From Lunularia cruciata (Eukaryota > Streptophyta > Marchantiopsida > Lunulariales > Lunulariaceae): a stretch of DNA of 64,000 bases. Positions 10,336 through 19,323 of this stretch are shown here, piece by piece. The stretch lies in NCBI GenBank assembly GCA_948567375.1, contig OX419762.1, forward strand, positions 53,524,841 to 53,588,840, written 5' to 3'. Each line of letters begins with the position of its first letter. Position 1 is the stretch's first letter. Below the pieces are notes generated by a model. The model worked only from the letters and a program-made list of their open reading frames with translations. It was not told the DNA's origin and searched no databases. The position numbers and the translations under genes were made by a program.

Positions 10336-11520
10336 CCCCTTGGTCTGCTGGACACCAAGTCCTCCGGGGTAGATAGTGTGACCCAAATACTCAACTTGCT
10401 CGTGGAAGAACCTACACTTCCCAGGATGTAGTTTGAGTCCATGAGATCTCAACCTCTCAAACACCTCCAACAACTGTCTCTCATGCTCCTCCACAGTAGT
10501 GCTATAAACCAAAATGTCATCAATATAGCACCGAGCAAAATCCAATCCAGCTAGGATCCTATCCATGACCCTCTGGAACTCAGCGGGAGCACTCTTCAAC
10601 CCAAATGGTAAGAACCTCCACTGATATAACACATCCTTGCCGTGAGGATCAATAGCCCAAAATGCTATCTTGGACTTATCTTCCTCCCTGATCAGCAACT
10701 GATGATATCCTGCTCGAAGATCCAAAGTACTGAAGACCTTTGCATGCCCAATCGCATCAAAAATCTCCTCCGGTATAGGCATGGCATACCGATCAGCCCT
10801 GGTCTGTCGGTTGATAGGACGGTAATCTCCACACATCCACCTATCTGTATAGTTGCCATGCATATCCTTCTTGGCTGGCATCATTGTCGCTGATGCATAC
10901 TCTCCATGTGAAATCTCCACCAAACCAGCCTCAAAAAGGTCACTACTCCGGCTCTGAATCAATGTCCTCTCCATATCACTATATTGATAAGAACGTCGGA
11001 AAACTGGTGTGTCGCTAGTCAGCTCAATCCATATACCAAGTCCCTTCAGAGCACCCAAATCCTTCATACTGAAGGCAAAACAACTCGTGTGACTCCTCAA
11101 GAACCTCCAAACCCTCCGTCTTTCCTCTCCAGTAAGCTTGGGTCCAAGATCTGGCTCCCAAGTATCCTTTGTAACTATAGTAGGAGTGGAAGGCTACATT
11201 GGGCCCTTGGGAGCAATGGTGTCATGCTCCCGACTACTAGAGGTCCCAACCTCTGTGTGAAAAACTCCCTCCACTCTGGCTGCAAGCTCCATACGTCCTC
11301 TAGCTGCATCCCATGTGGACCAAGGGTGTAATCCAAGTAGCCCACGCTCACCTGGATGGACTCCAAGTAGACCACTCTCCCTAGTAGCTACTGGATGTGT
11401 CCCAAGAATACCATGTCCACTCAGTCCATCACCCCCAGCATGTGCCTGAATCGTCTCGATCGGCACAAGGCTCACAAGTGTCCGAGTGGTGATGCCTATC
11501 AAGCGCATCCTACGCTGCTC
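10336..11520 (-). pseudogene. F3 reverse transcriptase
   Basis: Minus-strand RT in the same frame as the methyltransferase end. Landmarks: RWMCGDYRPINRQT, FSTLDLRAGYHQL, WRFLPFGLKSAPAEFQR and the catalytic YIDD at 10516-10527, then HPGKCRFF and YLGH. YIDD contrasts with FIDD in F1 and F2, so F3 belongs to another gypsy lineage. The stretch 11194-11520 before RT is a linker with three GLLGxHP-like repeats (11323-11412). A TAG at 11194-11196 stands where CAG is likely. A single missing base at about 10333-10338 shifts the frame after QQTK. F1-A lies directly upstream (11521). Confidence 0.87.
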
Positions 11521-12199
11521 TGTAACACCCATTTGTGCATGTGTGTGGTATTGTGATATTTAGCTTGGTATTACAAGTACTTAAGAGATATTATTTATAT
11601 AGAGATAAAGGATGGTTCTATATTAGTCATGGTTAGCTAAAGTTAGTCATAGCTAAGATAGATGGGACCTTACTTTAGAGGAAGTAGAAAAGATGAGCAC
11701 CACTATTTTGGATTTTAGTGTGTTGACTTGGTATTATTCCTAGGTGTTTGGCTTTGGGGAAAGAGTTGAGAACTCTTGGGCCCGCAAGCCTTTTTGTTTT
11801 GGATTCTTCTTTAGTCCAAGGATAGCCCATGTGAAGGAATCCTTGCTTTAGTGGTTGGGTCAAGATAAGGGGAATATGCCCATGTGAATGGATATTCCTT
11901 TCTACTTTTTGACTTTACTTGACTTTTAGTCTAGTAACTTGAGTAACTACGGTAATTAGTAACTTTGGTACGTAACTATTTCACAAGTATATAAACAAGG
12001 AGTGAGGAGGTACTCAGCATCCTTTCATTTGCAACTATCTCTCTCTCATTGAGTTCTCTAGTGAGCAATGTCTTGAGTCTTGGAGTGTTAGCCTTGGAGG
12101 AGTATGATGGAGTTGGGGTTCCTTGCCTTCTTAGTCCATGGTGCGCTACCATAATAGCCATCAGAGGTTCATCCTGAGTGAGAGACAGGCCGGCTCACA
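11521..12199 (+). repeat. F1-A 5' LTR
   Basis: TGTAACACCC...GGCTCACA, 679 bp. It carries a TATA box at 11988-11995. It differs from the 3' LTR at two positions seen by eye (GTGTGGTATT against GTGTGATATT near the start, GAGTAACTAC against GAGTTACTAC near 11944). Confidence 0.95.
11988..11995 (+). promoter_or_regulatory. TATA box of the F1 LTR
   Basis: TATATAAA about 205 bases before the LTR end, conserved in every F1 LTR in the window (for example 48488-48495). Transcription would start roughly 30 bases downstream, defining U3 and R. Confidence 0.65.
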
Positions 12200-12203
12200 T
12201 TTT

Positions 12204-12220
12204 TGGTTCCGTTGCCGGGA
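12204..12220 (+). other. F1-A primer binding site
   Basis: TGGTTCCGTTGCCGGGA lies five bases after the LTR end. It resembles the TGGCGCCGTTGCCGGGGA site used by Tat/Athila-type plant elements, usually attributed to tRNA-Asp. Confidence 0.7.
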
Positions 12221-12240
12221 CCTCTCTAGAAGGCAAGATA

Positions 12241-12411
12241 ATGTTCCGCGTCCAATTCTACATTAGGCAGAAGGAGGCTATGAGAGCTCACTTGGAGAGA
12301 ACATTAGGAGAGGAGAGGGCTGAACTTATGTTAGAGAACCAAGATCCATTTGTATACCCTGTAGTTCATTATGATGTCTTTGAGGTGATTTTGTACATCT
12401 TGTACACATGA
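12241..12411 (+). CDS. Small conserved F1 leader ORF 1
   Basis: ATG at 12241 opens a 56-codon frame (starts MFRVQFYIRQKEAMR, ends VILYILYT) just downstream of the PBS. It is identical in F1-B and F1-C and nearly so in F1-D. Near identity is expected for young copies, so conservation alone does not prove coding. It has a charged helical first half with EERAELMLE. No family recognised. Confidence 0.35.
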   Translation: MFRVQFYIRQKEAMRAHLERTLGEERAELMLENQDPFVYPVVHYDVFEVILYILYT

Positions 12412-13035
12412 GAGGAATTGGAGAGATTGTGTGAGGTGGATTGCAGATTTTGGGGATTAAGGTGATTTTGGGCAAAATCTCAAGTTTGAGATCTGGACTT
12501 GAGATTTCTACACATGATAGCTTGGGTTATCTTTCAGTTAGCACACTTGAAATTATTGAGAGAGCTTCTATGCGCACTGGGCTAGAATTTTTGAAAGTTG
12601 ATAGGGTAAAGTGCTCACGCAACTGCATGCTCTCTGGAAAATTGTACAGAGTCTGCCATTTCTTCAATTTTTAGTGAATTGTCCTGAAAATTTCCAAGAA
12701 AATTTAGTGCATTGTATCCTACCTGGTGCCACAAAAATTAGAGAGAGATAATTTTTGCGCAGTGCGTTATGAGTTTTTGAAGTGAGGGGGGTGGTTTTCA
12801 GACCAAATCTGAAATATGGGTGCTGAATAGAAAGGTGTCTAGGCCAAATGGCTCAATGAAAAGATCTAAAATTTTGCAGGGAGGGACGCCCTAGAGTTGT
12901 GATCAAGTGTGGAAAATTTCAGAGGACTGTGACATATTCGTTGGGAGATTTGAGTGACATTGTGAGGAAGGGTCAATTCTGCAGAGTGGAGATCTCATGC
13001 ATGAGAAGTTTGAGATCAACAAAAAGCATGTTTGA

Positions 13036-13533
13036 GTGTTTAGATTCATCTTTGGGAACATGGAGGGTCATCAAGAGTGGAAATTGAGATTATGCAAGGT
13101 TCCCCAAGGGTTTGAGGTGATTGTAGGGGTGGATTTGAGGAAAAGAGAGTTTACAATAGAATTTGAAGAGAGTGTTGAGAGGATCCAAAAACCTACACCA
13201 CTTGGAGGAAAGAGTGAGTCTAAGTGCTTTCTATGTGGAGAGAAGGGACATAAGGCAAGTTCATGTCCATTAACCTTTGAGAGCAAGAGATTGAGGGAAA
13301 GGAGAGGCTTACTTGACTTGGGTTTGCATGTTGGACCTTCTTCACCAAGATTGGGAGGGAGAAGATCTAAGACCAAGGAGTTGTGTGAGGTTTGTGGAGT
13401 TGAAGGACTTCCAAAAGGACATGAGTGTAGTGGAGTAAAAGCACTTTTGGAAACTTTGGTGAAGGATCTTGGAGAGAGTCTTAGTACAGCTACAGAAATA
13501 CTACCACCTTCATCAGCTAGTTCTCAAGATTAG
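13036..13533 (+). CDS. F1 leader ORF 2 with CCHC zinc knuckle, upstream of gag
   Basis: A frame of about 165 codons ending 236 bases before gag. It contains a canonical CCHC knuckle CFLCGEKGHKASSC (about 13228-13269) and a second Cys-rich motif CEVCGVEGLPKGHEC (about 13387-13431), then a Ser-rich tail. The same frame continues upstream with protein-like sequence, but has TAG at 12892-12894, TGA at 12955-12957 and TGA at 13033-13035, all shared by the copies; the real start or an intron is unresolved. In F1-B and F1-C a one-base insertion ends it early after LGEKS. Extra ORFs before gag are known in Ogre/Tat elements; this one would be a second nucleic-acid-binding protein. Confidence 0.55.
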   Translation: MFRFIFGNMEGHQEWKLRLCKVPQGFEVIVGVDLRKREFTIEFEESVERIQKPTPLGGKSESKCFLCGEKGHKASSCPLTFESKRLRERRGLLDLGLHVGPSSPRLGGRRSKTKELCEVCGVEGLPKGHECSGVKALLETLVKDLGESLSTATEILPPSSASSQD

Positions 13534-13769
13534 TGATGGAGATAATCTTTCAACTTATGGATAAACTATCCATGAGAGTTAGATTAATATGCACTCTAGG
13601 ATTTGATGTTGCTATAGAAATCTTGGAGCAACCTGAACCTTTTGTATTCCCTAGAGTGGATTATTCTCAGATGGTGTTAGTCATGTATATACTCTATTAG
13701 TAATAGAGTGAGAGAAAAGAAAAGAGAAAAAAAAAAATTAAGAGAAAAGAAAGATAGTGAGGGATTAAG

Positions 13770-16700
13770 ATGGGGAAACTTCCGGTTTTCTTTGGCAAGG
13801 ATGGAGAAGATGTAGAGGCCTTTGTGAGAGACTTCAAGAGAGCTTGCATAGGAAACAATGAGAGGAGGAAGAATGAGTGGGCCTCATTATTACCAGATTT
13901 CTTTGAGGATGCAGCACTTACATGGTATGAGTCAGAATACCAAAAGAGAGAGAGGAGAGAGGGGGAAGAGGAGTCTTGGGAGACTTTGACTTCAGCACTC
14001 ATTGAGAACTTTCTTCCTGATGAGAGTTATGAGAGATTTATGAGTGAGGTTACATTTCTCAAGCAAGGAGATGGAGAGAAAGTGAGGGTCTATGTGGAAA
14101 GAGTGGAAAAGTTGGAGTCCAGATTTCGCATAGTGTTGAGGAAGGGTGGGGATGATGTGGAGACTACAATGATTGGCATAGGGGCCATGCTCACCAAGAA
14201 TTTTGTGGGAGGATTGAGACCACAAATTAGAAGCAAGGTGAGATATGAGAAACCTTCTTCCAAGGTTGAAGCTATCAAGATCGCAATTCGTATGGAGGAG
14301 AGTTTGGAAGGGGATGAGAGTGATTTGGTGGTGAAGGAGGTTGTGCATCCTCCTCAAGGCTACAAGTATGGTGGAACTTCTGATACTTTGGTGACAAGGG
14401 TTGCACCACAAGTAGTAGTTACTCCAATTCTTGCACCTCCACCAAAAGATCCACTCCAAACCATCACAGAACAACTTGCGGATCTCAAGATCAATGTGGT
14501 GCAACTATGGGAGAAGAGAGAGGTGGATCAGAATGTAGGGAGAGGACCTAGGAGTTATGGAAACTATCTATATAGAGGAGGCCAACCAGCCAACAATTTC
14601 AATGATAGAAATTGTTTTGGTTGTGGAGGAAGAGGCCATATCCAAAGGAATTGCCCAAATTCCACTTACCATGGAGGAAGGGGTTATGAGGGAGCCAATA
14701 GAGGGAAAGAGGGAGGTAGTGAAACCCAAGTGGCTCCTAATCCCAACAAAGGTAAGGGGATAGCATCCATAGATGTGGTTGAGAGCAAGTATGAGAAGGG
14801 AGAGTGCTCAAACTCCAAGGGTCTTAATTTGGAGCTTTTGGCACAAGAGAAGAAGAGAGCTCGTTTTGCAGAGGATGTTCACTCTTCTCAAGGATTTACT
14901 TCAAGCAAGGATACTCCTATGTCTACTAGGAGCACTCGCACCTCAACACCATCAACAACAAAGACTCCAAGGAAGAAGTTGGGGATGGAGGACTTCTTGA
15001 TCTCAAAGCAACAATGGAACTACAATGTGTTGGAGGATGTTGGTAGTCACAAGGCTAACATCACAGTGGGCCAATTAATTGCTTTGAACCCTACCTTGAG
15101 AAAGGAGCTTAGAGGTGGTTTGAGTTCTACAAGGAGCAAAAAGAAGAAGAAGGCAAAAGTTCCAGTATCAATGGGGGTGGTGGATGCCAAGCCAGCACCA
15201 TGGGAGGCTTGTGAATATGCCTCCAAGATTGATGTGAGAGTGAATGGTCACAACATCAAGGATGCATTGGTTGATGGAGGATCAGCAGTGAATGCCATGT
15301 CAGAAAGGTTGATGAAGAAGTTGGGTATGATACCCTCAAGACCTTTAACATTTGTGGTGAGCATGGCAAACAAGCAACAAGTTAGACCAGTAGGGGTGAT
15401 GGATAAGGTGGTAGTTTCAGTTATGGGAGTTCAAAATCTCATGACTTTCCAAGTCTTGAAGGATTCAAGCTATGACTTACTTCTTGGGAGGCCATGGTTG
15501 AGAGCAGCACGCACAACTGATCGATGGCACAAAGGGTACTTGAGGATTGGGCCATCAAACCATAGAGTCACTGTTCCTGTGACTAACACCACCAACACTT
15601 CACATTCAGATACCCCATCTTCTAATTATTGGGAATCAGATTCTGAAGAAGGAGCTTCAGGTGTGGACACAAGCATGGAAGAGGAGACTTCCACGGAGGA
15701 AGATGAATCTGAATCTGATTCAGATGTGTATCCCTTGTGTGCTATGGATTTTGCACCTAAGCCAGAGGTTTTGAAGGACCCAGATAAATCACCATTGACA
15801 CTTGAGGAGGTAGAGAGAAGGTTATCTACCCTCAAGTATGGCCCAAATGTTACCAAGGAGGAGAAGGTGAGATTTGAGGAGATTTTCCGCAAGTTCATCC
15901 ATGTGTTTGCTTTTAGTTACAAGGATTTGAAGGAAGTCACCTTGGAGGAGCACAAGATAGAGGTGGAGTCACATGCAAGACCAATCCGCCAAAAGCAACG
16001 TCGCATTAGCCCACCAATATCTTTGGTTGTGAAGGAGGAGATTGATAAGCTCAAGGAGGCTGGATTTATCTTTGAGGTGGAGAATTCAGAATGGGTGTCT
16101 CCAATTGTCATTGTGAAGAAAAAGAATGGCAAGCTTCGGGTATGTGTGGATTACAAGAAGCTTAATGCTGTTACCAAGAAGGACTACTACCCATTGCCAT
16201 TCATTGATGAGATCTTGGAGGAGGTTGCAGGTCATGAGAGGTACAGTTTTGGAGATGGTTATAGTGGATATAACCAAATAAAGATTGCACCAGAGCATCA
16301 ACAACTCACCACATTCACCACACCTTGGGGAAATTACGCTTTCAAGGTCATGCCTTTTGGGCTTTGCAATGCTCCAGCCACATTCCAACGGTTCATGAAC
16401 AAGGTATTTGAACCTTTCATTGGGAAATTTGTGAGAGATTTCATTGATGACTTTTGTGTCTATGGGAGCAAGGAGGAGCACTTTGAGCACCTAATCAAAG
16501 TCTTGCAACGCTTGGATGAGGCAAATGCATCACTCAACCCAGAGAAGTGCATTTTTGGATGTGAAGAAGGTCTACTTTTGGGGCACATCATCTCCAAGGA
16601 TGGAATAGCAGTTGATCCTGAGAAGGTGAGGAAAATCTCAGACCTTCCATTCCCTTCAAGCTTGACAAAGTTACGCCAATTCTTGGGAATGGTTGGGTAC

Positions 16701-18596
16701 TATAGGAGGTTCATCTTCTCATTTTCCAACAAGGCTTATGCATTGACCATCTACATGAAGAAGGGTGTAGATTACATGGTGATTTTGGAAGACAAGGAGG
16801 CTCTCAAAGCTTTTGAGGAGCTCAAGCAATCCCTTGTTGTAGCTCCAATTCTTGCTAAACCTGATTGGAGTAAGCCTTTCATCCTCTACACTGATGCTTC
16901 TAATGTAGCTATAGGATGCACTCTTAGTCAATTAGACCAAGATGGGCATGATCATCCAATAGCTTATGCTAGTAGGCAGATGGTTTCAGCAGAGAAGAAC
17001 TACTCTGTCACAGAGAGAGAAGGGTTGGCAGTGATCTTTGGTCTCAAGAAGTTTAGACACTACTTGATTGGAGGGAAAGCCACAATTGTCACGGATCACA
17101 AGGCTTTGAAGTACATCTTCAACAAGCCTAATGTTGAAGGGAGACTAGCAAGGTGGATGATACTCTTGTCTGAGTATGACTACACAATTGAGGATAGGCC
17201 AGGAAAGAAACATGCAAATGCTGATTTGTTATCTAGAGCCTATGATCATGATGGAGATGAGCCAGTAGATGATTCCTTCCCGGATGAGGAGCTCATGACA
17301 ATCTCAGTCACTCAAGAGATTCCAATGGAGTACAAGGAGATTGTGGATTTTGTGACAAGAGGTAACTATCCAGAAGGGATGCATGCTAGGGAGAGGAAGG
17401 CCCTTGCAGCAAGATCTAGACCTTACACAATGGTGGAGGATATTCTTTTTCACCAAGGAGCAGATGGTCTACTTCGAAGAGCAGTGGGTAAGGAAGAGTC
17501 TATCCTACTCATAAAGGAGTTTCATGAAGGTTTAGTATGTGGAGGACACTTTGCAGGAAAGGTGACTGCTTTCAAGATTCTAGATGCAGGTTACCATTGG
17601 AGAGGGATTTTCAAGGATTGTCTTGATTATTGCAAAACTTGTCATGTTTGTCAAGCTTTTGCTAGAAAGTCTACATCCACTCCACCACTTAGATCAATTC
17701 CATTGCTAGGACCTTTTGAGAAGTGGGGAATTGATTTTGTAGGACCTCTCAATAGAACCCCAAGGAACAATCGGTACATTGTGGTAGTTACTGATTACCT
17801 TACCAAGTGGGTTGAGGCTAGACCATTGAGGGACAAGAATGAAGATGAAGTGGGTAGATTTCTTTATGAACGCATTATCACTAGGTTTGGATGCCCTTTG
17901 GAGTTGGTTTCTGATAGAGGAGGAGAGTTTACAAGAAGCATTACTACAGCCATGCTACGACATTTCTCTATCACACATAGAGTAACTACATCCTATAAGC
18001 CAAATTCCAATGGCTTGGCAGAGAGAACCAATCAGACCTTGTGCATGATGTTGGCCAAAGATGCAGAAATGGAGGGGGCTAAACATCATTGGGACAAGAG
18101 GATTCATGCAGTTTTGTGGGAGTATAGGACAACCATGAAGACTTCCACTGGATATTCTCCATTCCAATTGGTGTATGGTATTGAGTGTACCTTACCTATT
18201 CACTTTGATCTTCCTACCTTCCAAAGCATTCATAGGAGATTGAAGAAAGCACAAGGAAGTGATGCAGGGAAGTCAAGGAAGGATCAACTCATGGAGTTGG
18301 AAGAGGCAAGAGCAGTTGCTATGGTTCGAGTGGAGCAAGCCCAAAGGGAACAAAAGGAGAGCTATGACAAGAGGCAAGGCAAGAAGAAGGTGGAGCCTTT
18401 CAAAGAAGGTGATTGGGTAATGTTGTTTGATTCCATTCGATTCAAGAGAGTGCAAAAGAAGTTTTTGCCTAAGTACTTTGGACCTTTCATAGTAGAGAAG
18501 GTGTGGGGCAATTACACCTATGATCTCAAGGAGTTGGGAGGAAGACACTTTGATAGGATTAACCATGATAAGTTGAAGATGTACCATAGAAGGTAG
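13770..18596 (+). CDS. F1-A Gag-Pol polyprotein, intact 1608 codons
   Basis: One uninterrupted frame from ATG 13770 (after a purine-rich leader, context AAGATGGGG). Gag has a capsid-like region (residues about 1-200) and a zinc knuckle CFGCGGRGHIQRNC at 282-295. The protease aspartate is D502 in VDGGSAVN (DGG instead of the usual DTG/DSG). RT begins near 720 with catalytic FIDD at 891-894. The RNase H aspartate is D1042 (YTDAS). The integrase zinc region starts at H1252 and ends CKTCHVC. The DDE triad is D1322, D1382 and E1418 (59 and 35 residues between). There is a short C-terminal domain and no chromodomain. The copy has Arg where F1-B and F1-C have Gly in GGEFTGS, four residues after D1382. 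Expected activity: self-contained retrotransposition. Confidence 0.95.
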   Translation: MGKLPVFFGKDGEDVEAFVRDFKRACIGNNERRKNEWASLLPDFFEDAALTWYESEYQKRERREGEEESWETLTSALIENFLPDESYERFMSEVTFLKQGDGEKVRVYVERVEKLESRFRIVLRKGGDDVETTMIGIGAMLTKNFVGGLRPQIRSKVRYEKPSSKVEAIKIAIRMEESLEGDESDLVVKEVVHPPQGYKYGGTSDTLVTRVAPQVVVTPILAPPPKDPLQTITEQLADLKINVVQLWEKREVDQNVGRGPRSYGNYLYRGGQPANNFNDRNCFGCGGRGHIQRNCPNSTYHGGRGYEGANRGKEGGSETQVAPNPNKGKGIASIDVVESKYEKGECSNSKGLNLELLAQEKKRARFAEDVHSSQGFTSSKDTPMSTRSTRTSTPSTTKTPRKKLGMEDFLISKQQWNYNVLEDVGSHKANITVGQLIALNPTLRKELRGGLSSTRSKKKKKAKVPVSMGVVDAKPAPWEACEYASKIDVRVNGHNIKDALVDGGSAVNAMSERLMKKLGMIPSRPLTFVVSMANKQQVRPVGVMDKVVVSVMGVQNLMTFQVLKDSSYDLLLGRPWLRAARTTDRWHKGYLRIGPSNHRVTVPVTNTTNTSHSDTPSSNYWESDSEEGASGVDTSMEEETSTEEDESESDSDVYPLCAMDFAPKPEVLKDPDKSPLTLEEVERRLSTLKYGPNVTKEEKVRFEEIFRKFIHVFAFSYKDLKEVTLEEHKIEVESHARPIRQKQRRISPPISLVVKEEIDKLKEAGFIFEVENSEWVSPIVIVKKKNGKLRVCVDYKKLNAVTKKDYYPLPFIDEILEEVAGHERYSFGDGYSGYNQIKIAPEHQQLTTFTTPWGNYAFKVMPFGLCNAPATFQRFMNKVFEPFIGKFVRDFIDDFCVYGSKEEHFEHLIKVLQRLDEANASLNPEKCIFGCEEGLLLGHIISKDGIAVDPEKVRKISDLPFPSSLTKLRQFLGMVGYYRRFIFSFSNKAYALTIYMKKGVDYMVILEDKEALKAFEELKQSLVVAPILAKPDWSKPFILYTDASNVAIGCTLSQLDQDGHDHPIAYASRQMVSAEKNYSVTEREGLAVIFGLKKFRHYLIGGKATIVTDHKALKYIFNKPNVEGRLARWMILLSEYDYTIEDRPGKKHANADLLSRAYDHDGDEPVDDSFPDEELMTISVTQEIPMEYKEIVDFVTRGNYPEGMHARERKALAARSRPYTMVEDILFHQGADGLLRRAVGKEESILLIKEFHEGLVCGGHFAGKVTAFKILDAGYHWRGIFKDCLDYCKTCHVCQAFARKSTSTPPLRSIPLLGPFEKWGIDFVGPLNRTPRNNRYIVVVTDYLTKWVEARPLRDKNEDEVGRFLYERIITRFGCPLELVSDRGGEFTRSITTAMLRHFSITHRVTTSYKPNSNGLAERTNQTLCMMLAKDAEMEGAKHHWDKRIHAVLWEYRTTMKTSTGYSPFQLVYGIECTLPIHFDLPTFQSIHRRLKKAQGSDAGKSRKDQLMELEEARAVAMVRVEQAQREQKESYDKRQGKKKVEPFKEGDWVMLFDSIRFKRVQKKFLPKYFGPFIVEKVWGNYTYDLKELGGRHFDRINHDKLKMYHRR

Positions 18597-18630
18597 AGAG
18601 ACCTTCACTTTGAGGACAAAGTGAAAACTT

Positions 18631-18644
18631 AGTCCGGGGGTAAA
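18631..18644 (+). other. F1-A polypurine tract region
   Basis: AGTCCGGGGGTAAA immediately before the 3' LTR, identical in F1-B (reverse) and F1-C. The run GGGGG with flanking purines is the probable plus-strand primer. Confidence 0.65.
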
Positions 18645-19323
18645 TGTAACACCCATTTGTGCATGTGTGTGATATTGTGATATTTAGCTTGGTATTACAA
18701 GTACTTAAGAGATATTATTTATATAGAGATAAAGGATGGTTCTATATTAGTCATGGTTAGCTAAAGTTAGTCATAGCTAAGATAGATGGGACCTTACTTT
18801 AGAGGAAGTAGAAAAGATGAGCACCACTATTTTGGATTTTAGTGTGTTGACTTGGTATTATTCCTAGGTGTTTGGCTTTGGGGAAAGAGTTGAGAACTCT
18901 TGGGCCCGCAAGCCTTTTTGTTTTGGATTCTTCTTTAGTCCAAGGATAGCCCATGTGAAGGAATCCTTGCTTTAGTGGTTGGGTCAAGATAAGGGGAATA
19001 TGCCCATGTGAATGGATATTCCTTTCTACTTTTTGACTTTACTTGACTTTTAGTCTAGTAACTTGAGTTACTACGGTAATTAGTAACTTTGGTACGTAAC
19101 TATTTCACAAGTATATAAACAAGGAGTGAGGAGGTACTCAGCATCCTTTCATTTGCAACTATCTCTCTCTCATTGAGTTCTCTAGTGAGCAATGTCTTGA
19201 GTCTTGGAGTGTTAGCCTTGGAGGAGTATGATGGAGTTGGGGTTCCTTGCCTTCTTAGTCCATGGTGCGCTACCATAATAGCCATCAGAGGTTCATCCTG
19301 AGTGAGAGACAGGCCGGCTCACA
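18645..19323 (+). repeat. F1-A 3' LTR
   Basis: 679 bp, TGTAACACCC to GGCTCACA, followed directly by the duplication GCTC and F3 methyltransferase sequence on the minus strand. Confidence 0.95.

Larger units (their letters stand above)
11521..19323 (+). mobile_element. F1-A: complete F1 Ty3/gypsy element
   Basis: 7803 bp with 679-bp LTRs (11521-12199 and 18645-19323), Asp-type PBS, leader ORFs, one gag-pol frame, PPT and a 4-bp duplication GCTC (11517-11520 and 19324-19327). Removing the element plus one GCTC makes the F3 methyltransferase frame continuous into RT, which proves the 4-bp size. I count two differences between the LTRs, so insertion was recent. It lies antisense to its host F3. 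RT of FIDDF type and an Asp-like PBS suggest the Tat/Athila side of plant gypsy elements (inference). Confidence 0.93.

Noticed and set aside
11675-11863. Small open frames in every F1 LTR (for example 62 codons starting MTQPLKQGF on the minus strand)
   Set aside because: Present in all LTR copies simply because they are copies. It is antisense to the element, without domain or start signals.
13705-13765. Purine-rich tract before F1 gag as a second polypurine primer
   Set aside because: GAGAGAAAAG-type runs are present in all copies, but the position upstream of gag and the A-rich composition fit a leader better. The PPT before the 3' LTR is clear.
13992-14504. 170-codon antisense frame inside F1 gag (also in copies B and C)
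   Set aside because: It is a shadow of the gag frame. It repeats in each copy only because the copies are nearly identical.
18645-19323. 5-bp target duplication for F1-A
   Set aside because: The fifth base does not match (TGCTC against GCTCT), and only a 4-bp collapse restores the F3 reading frame.
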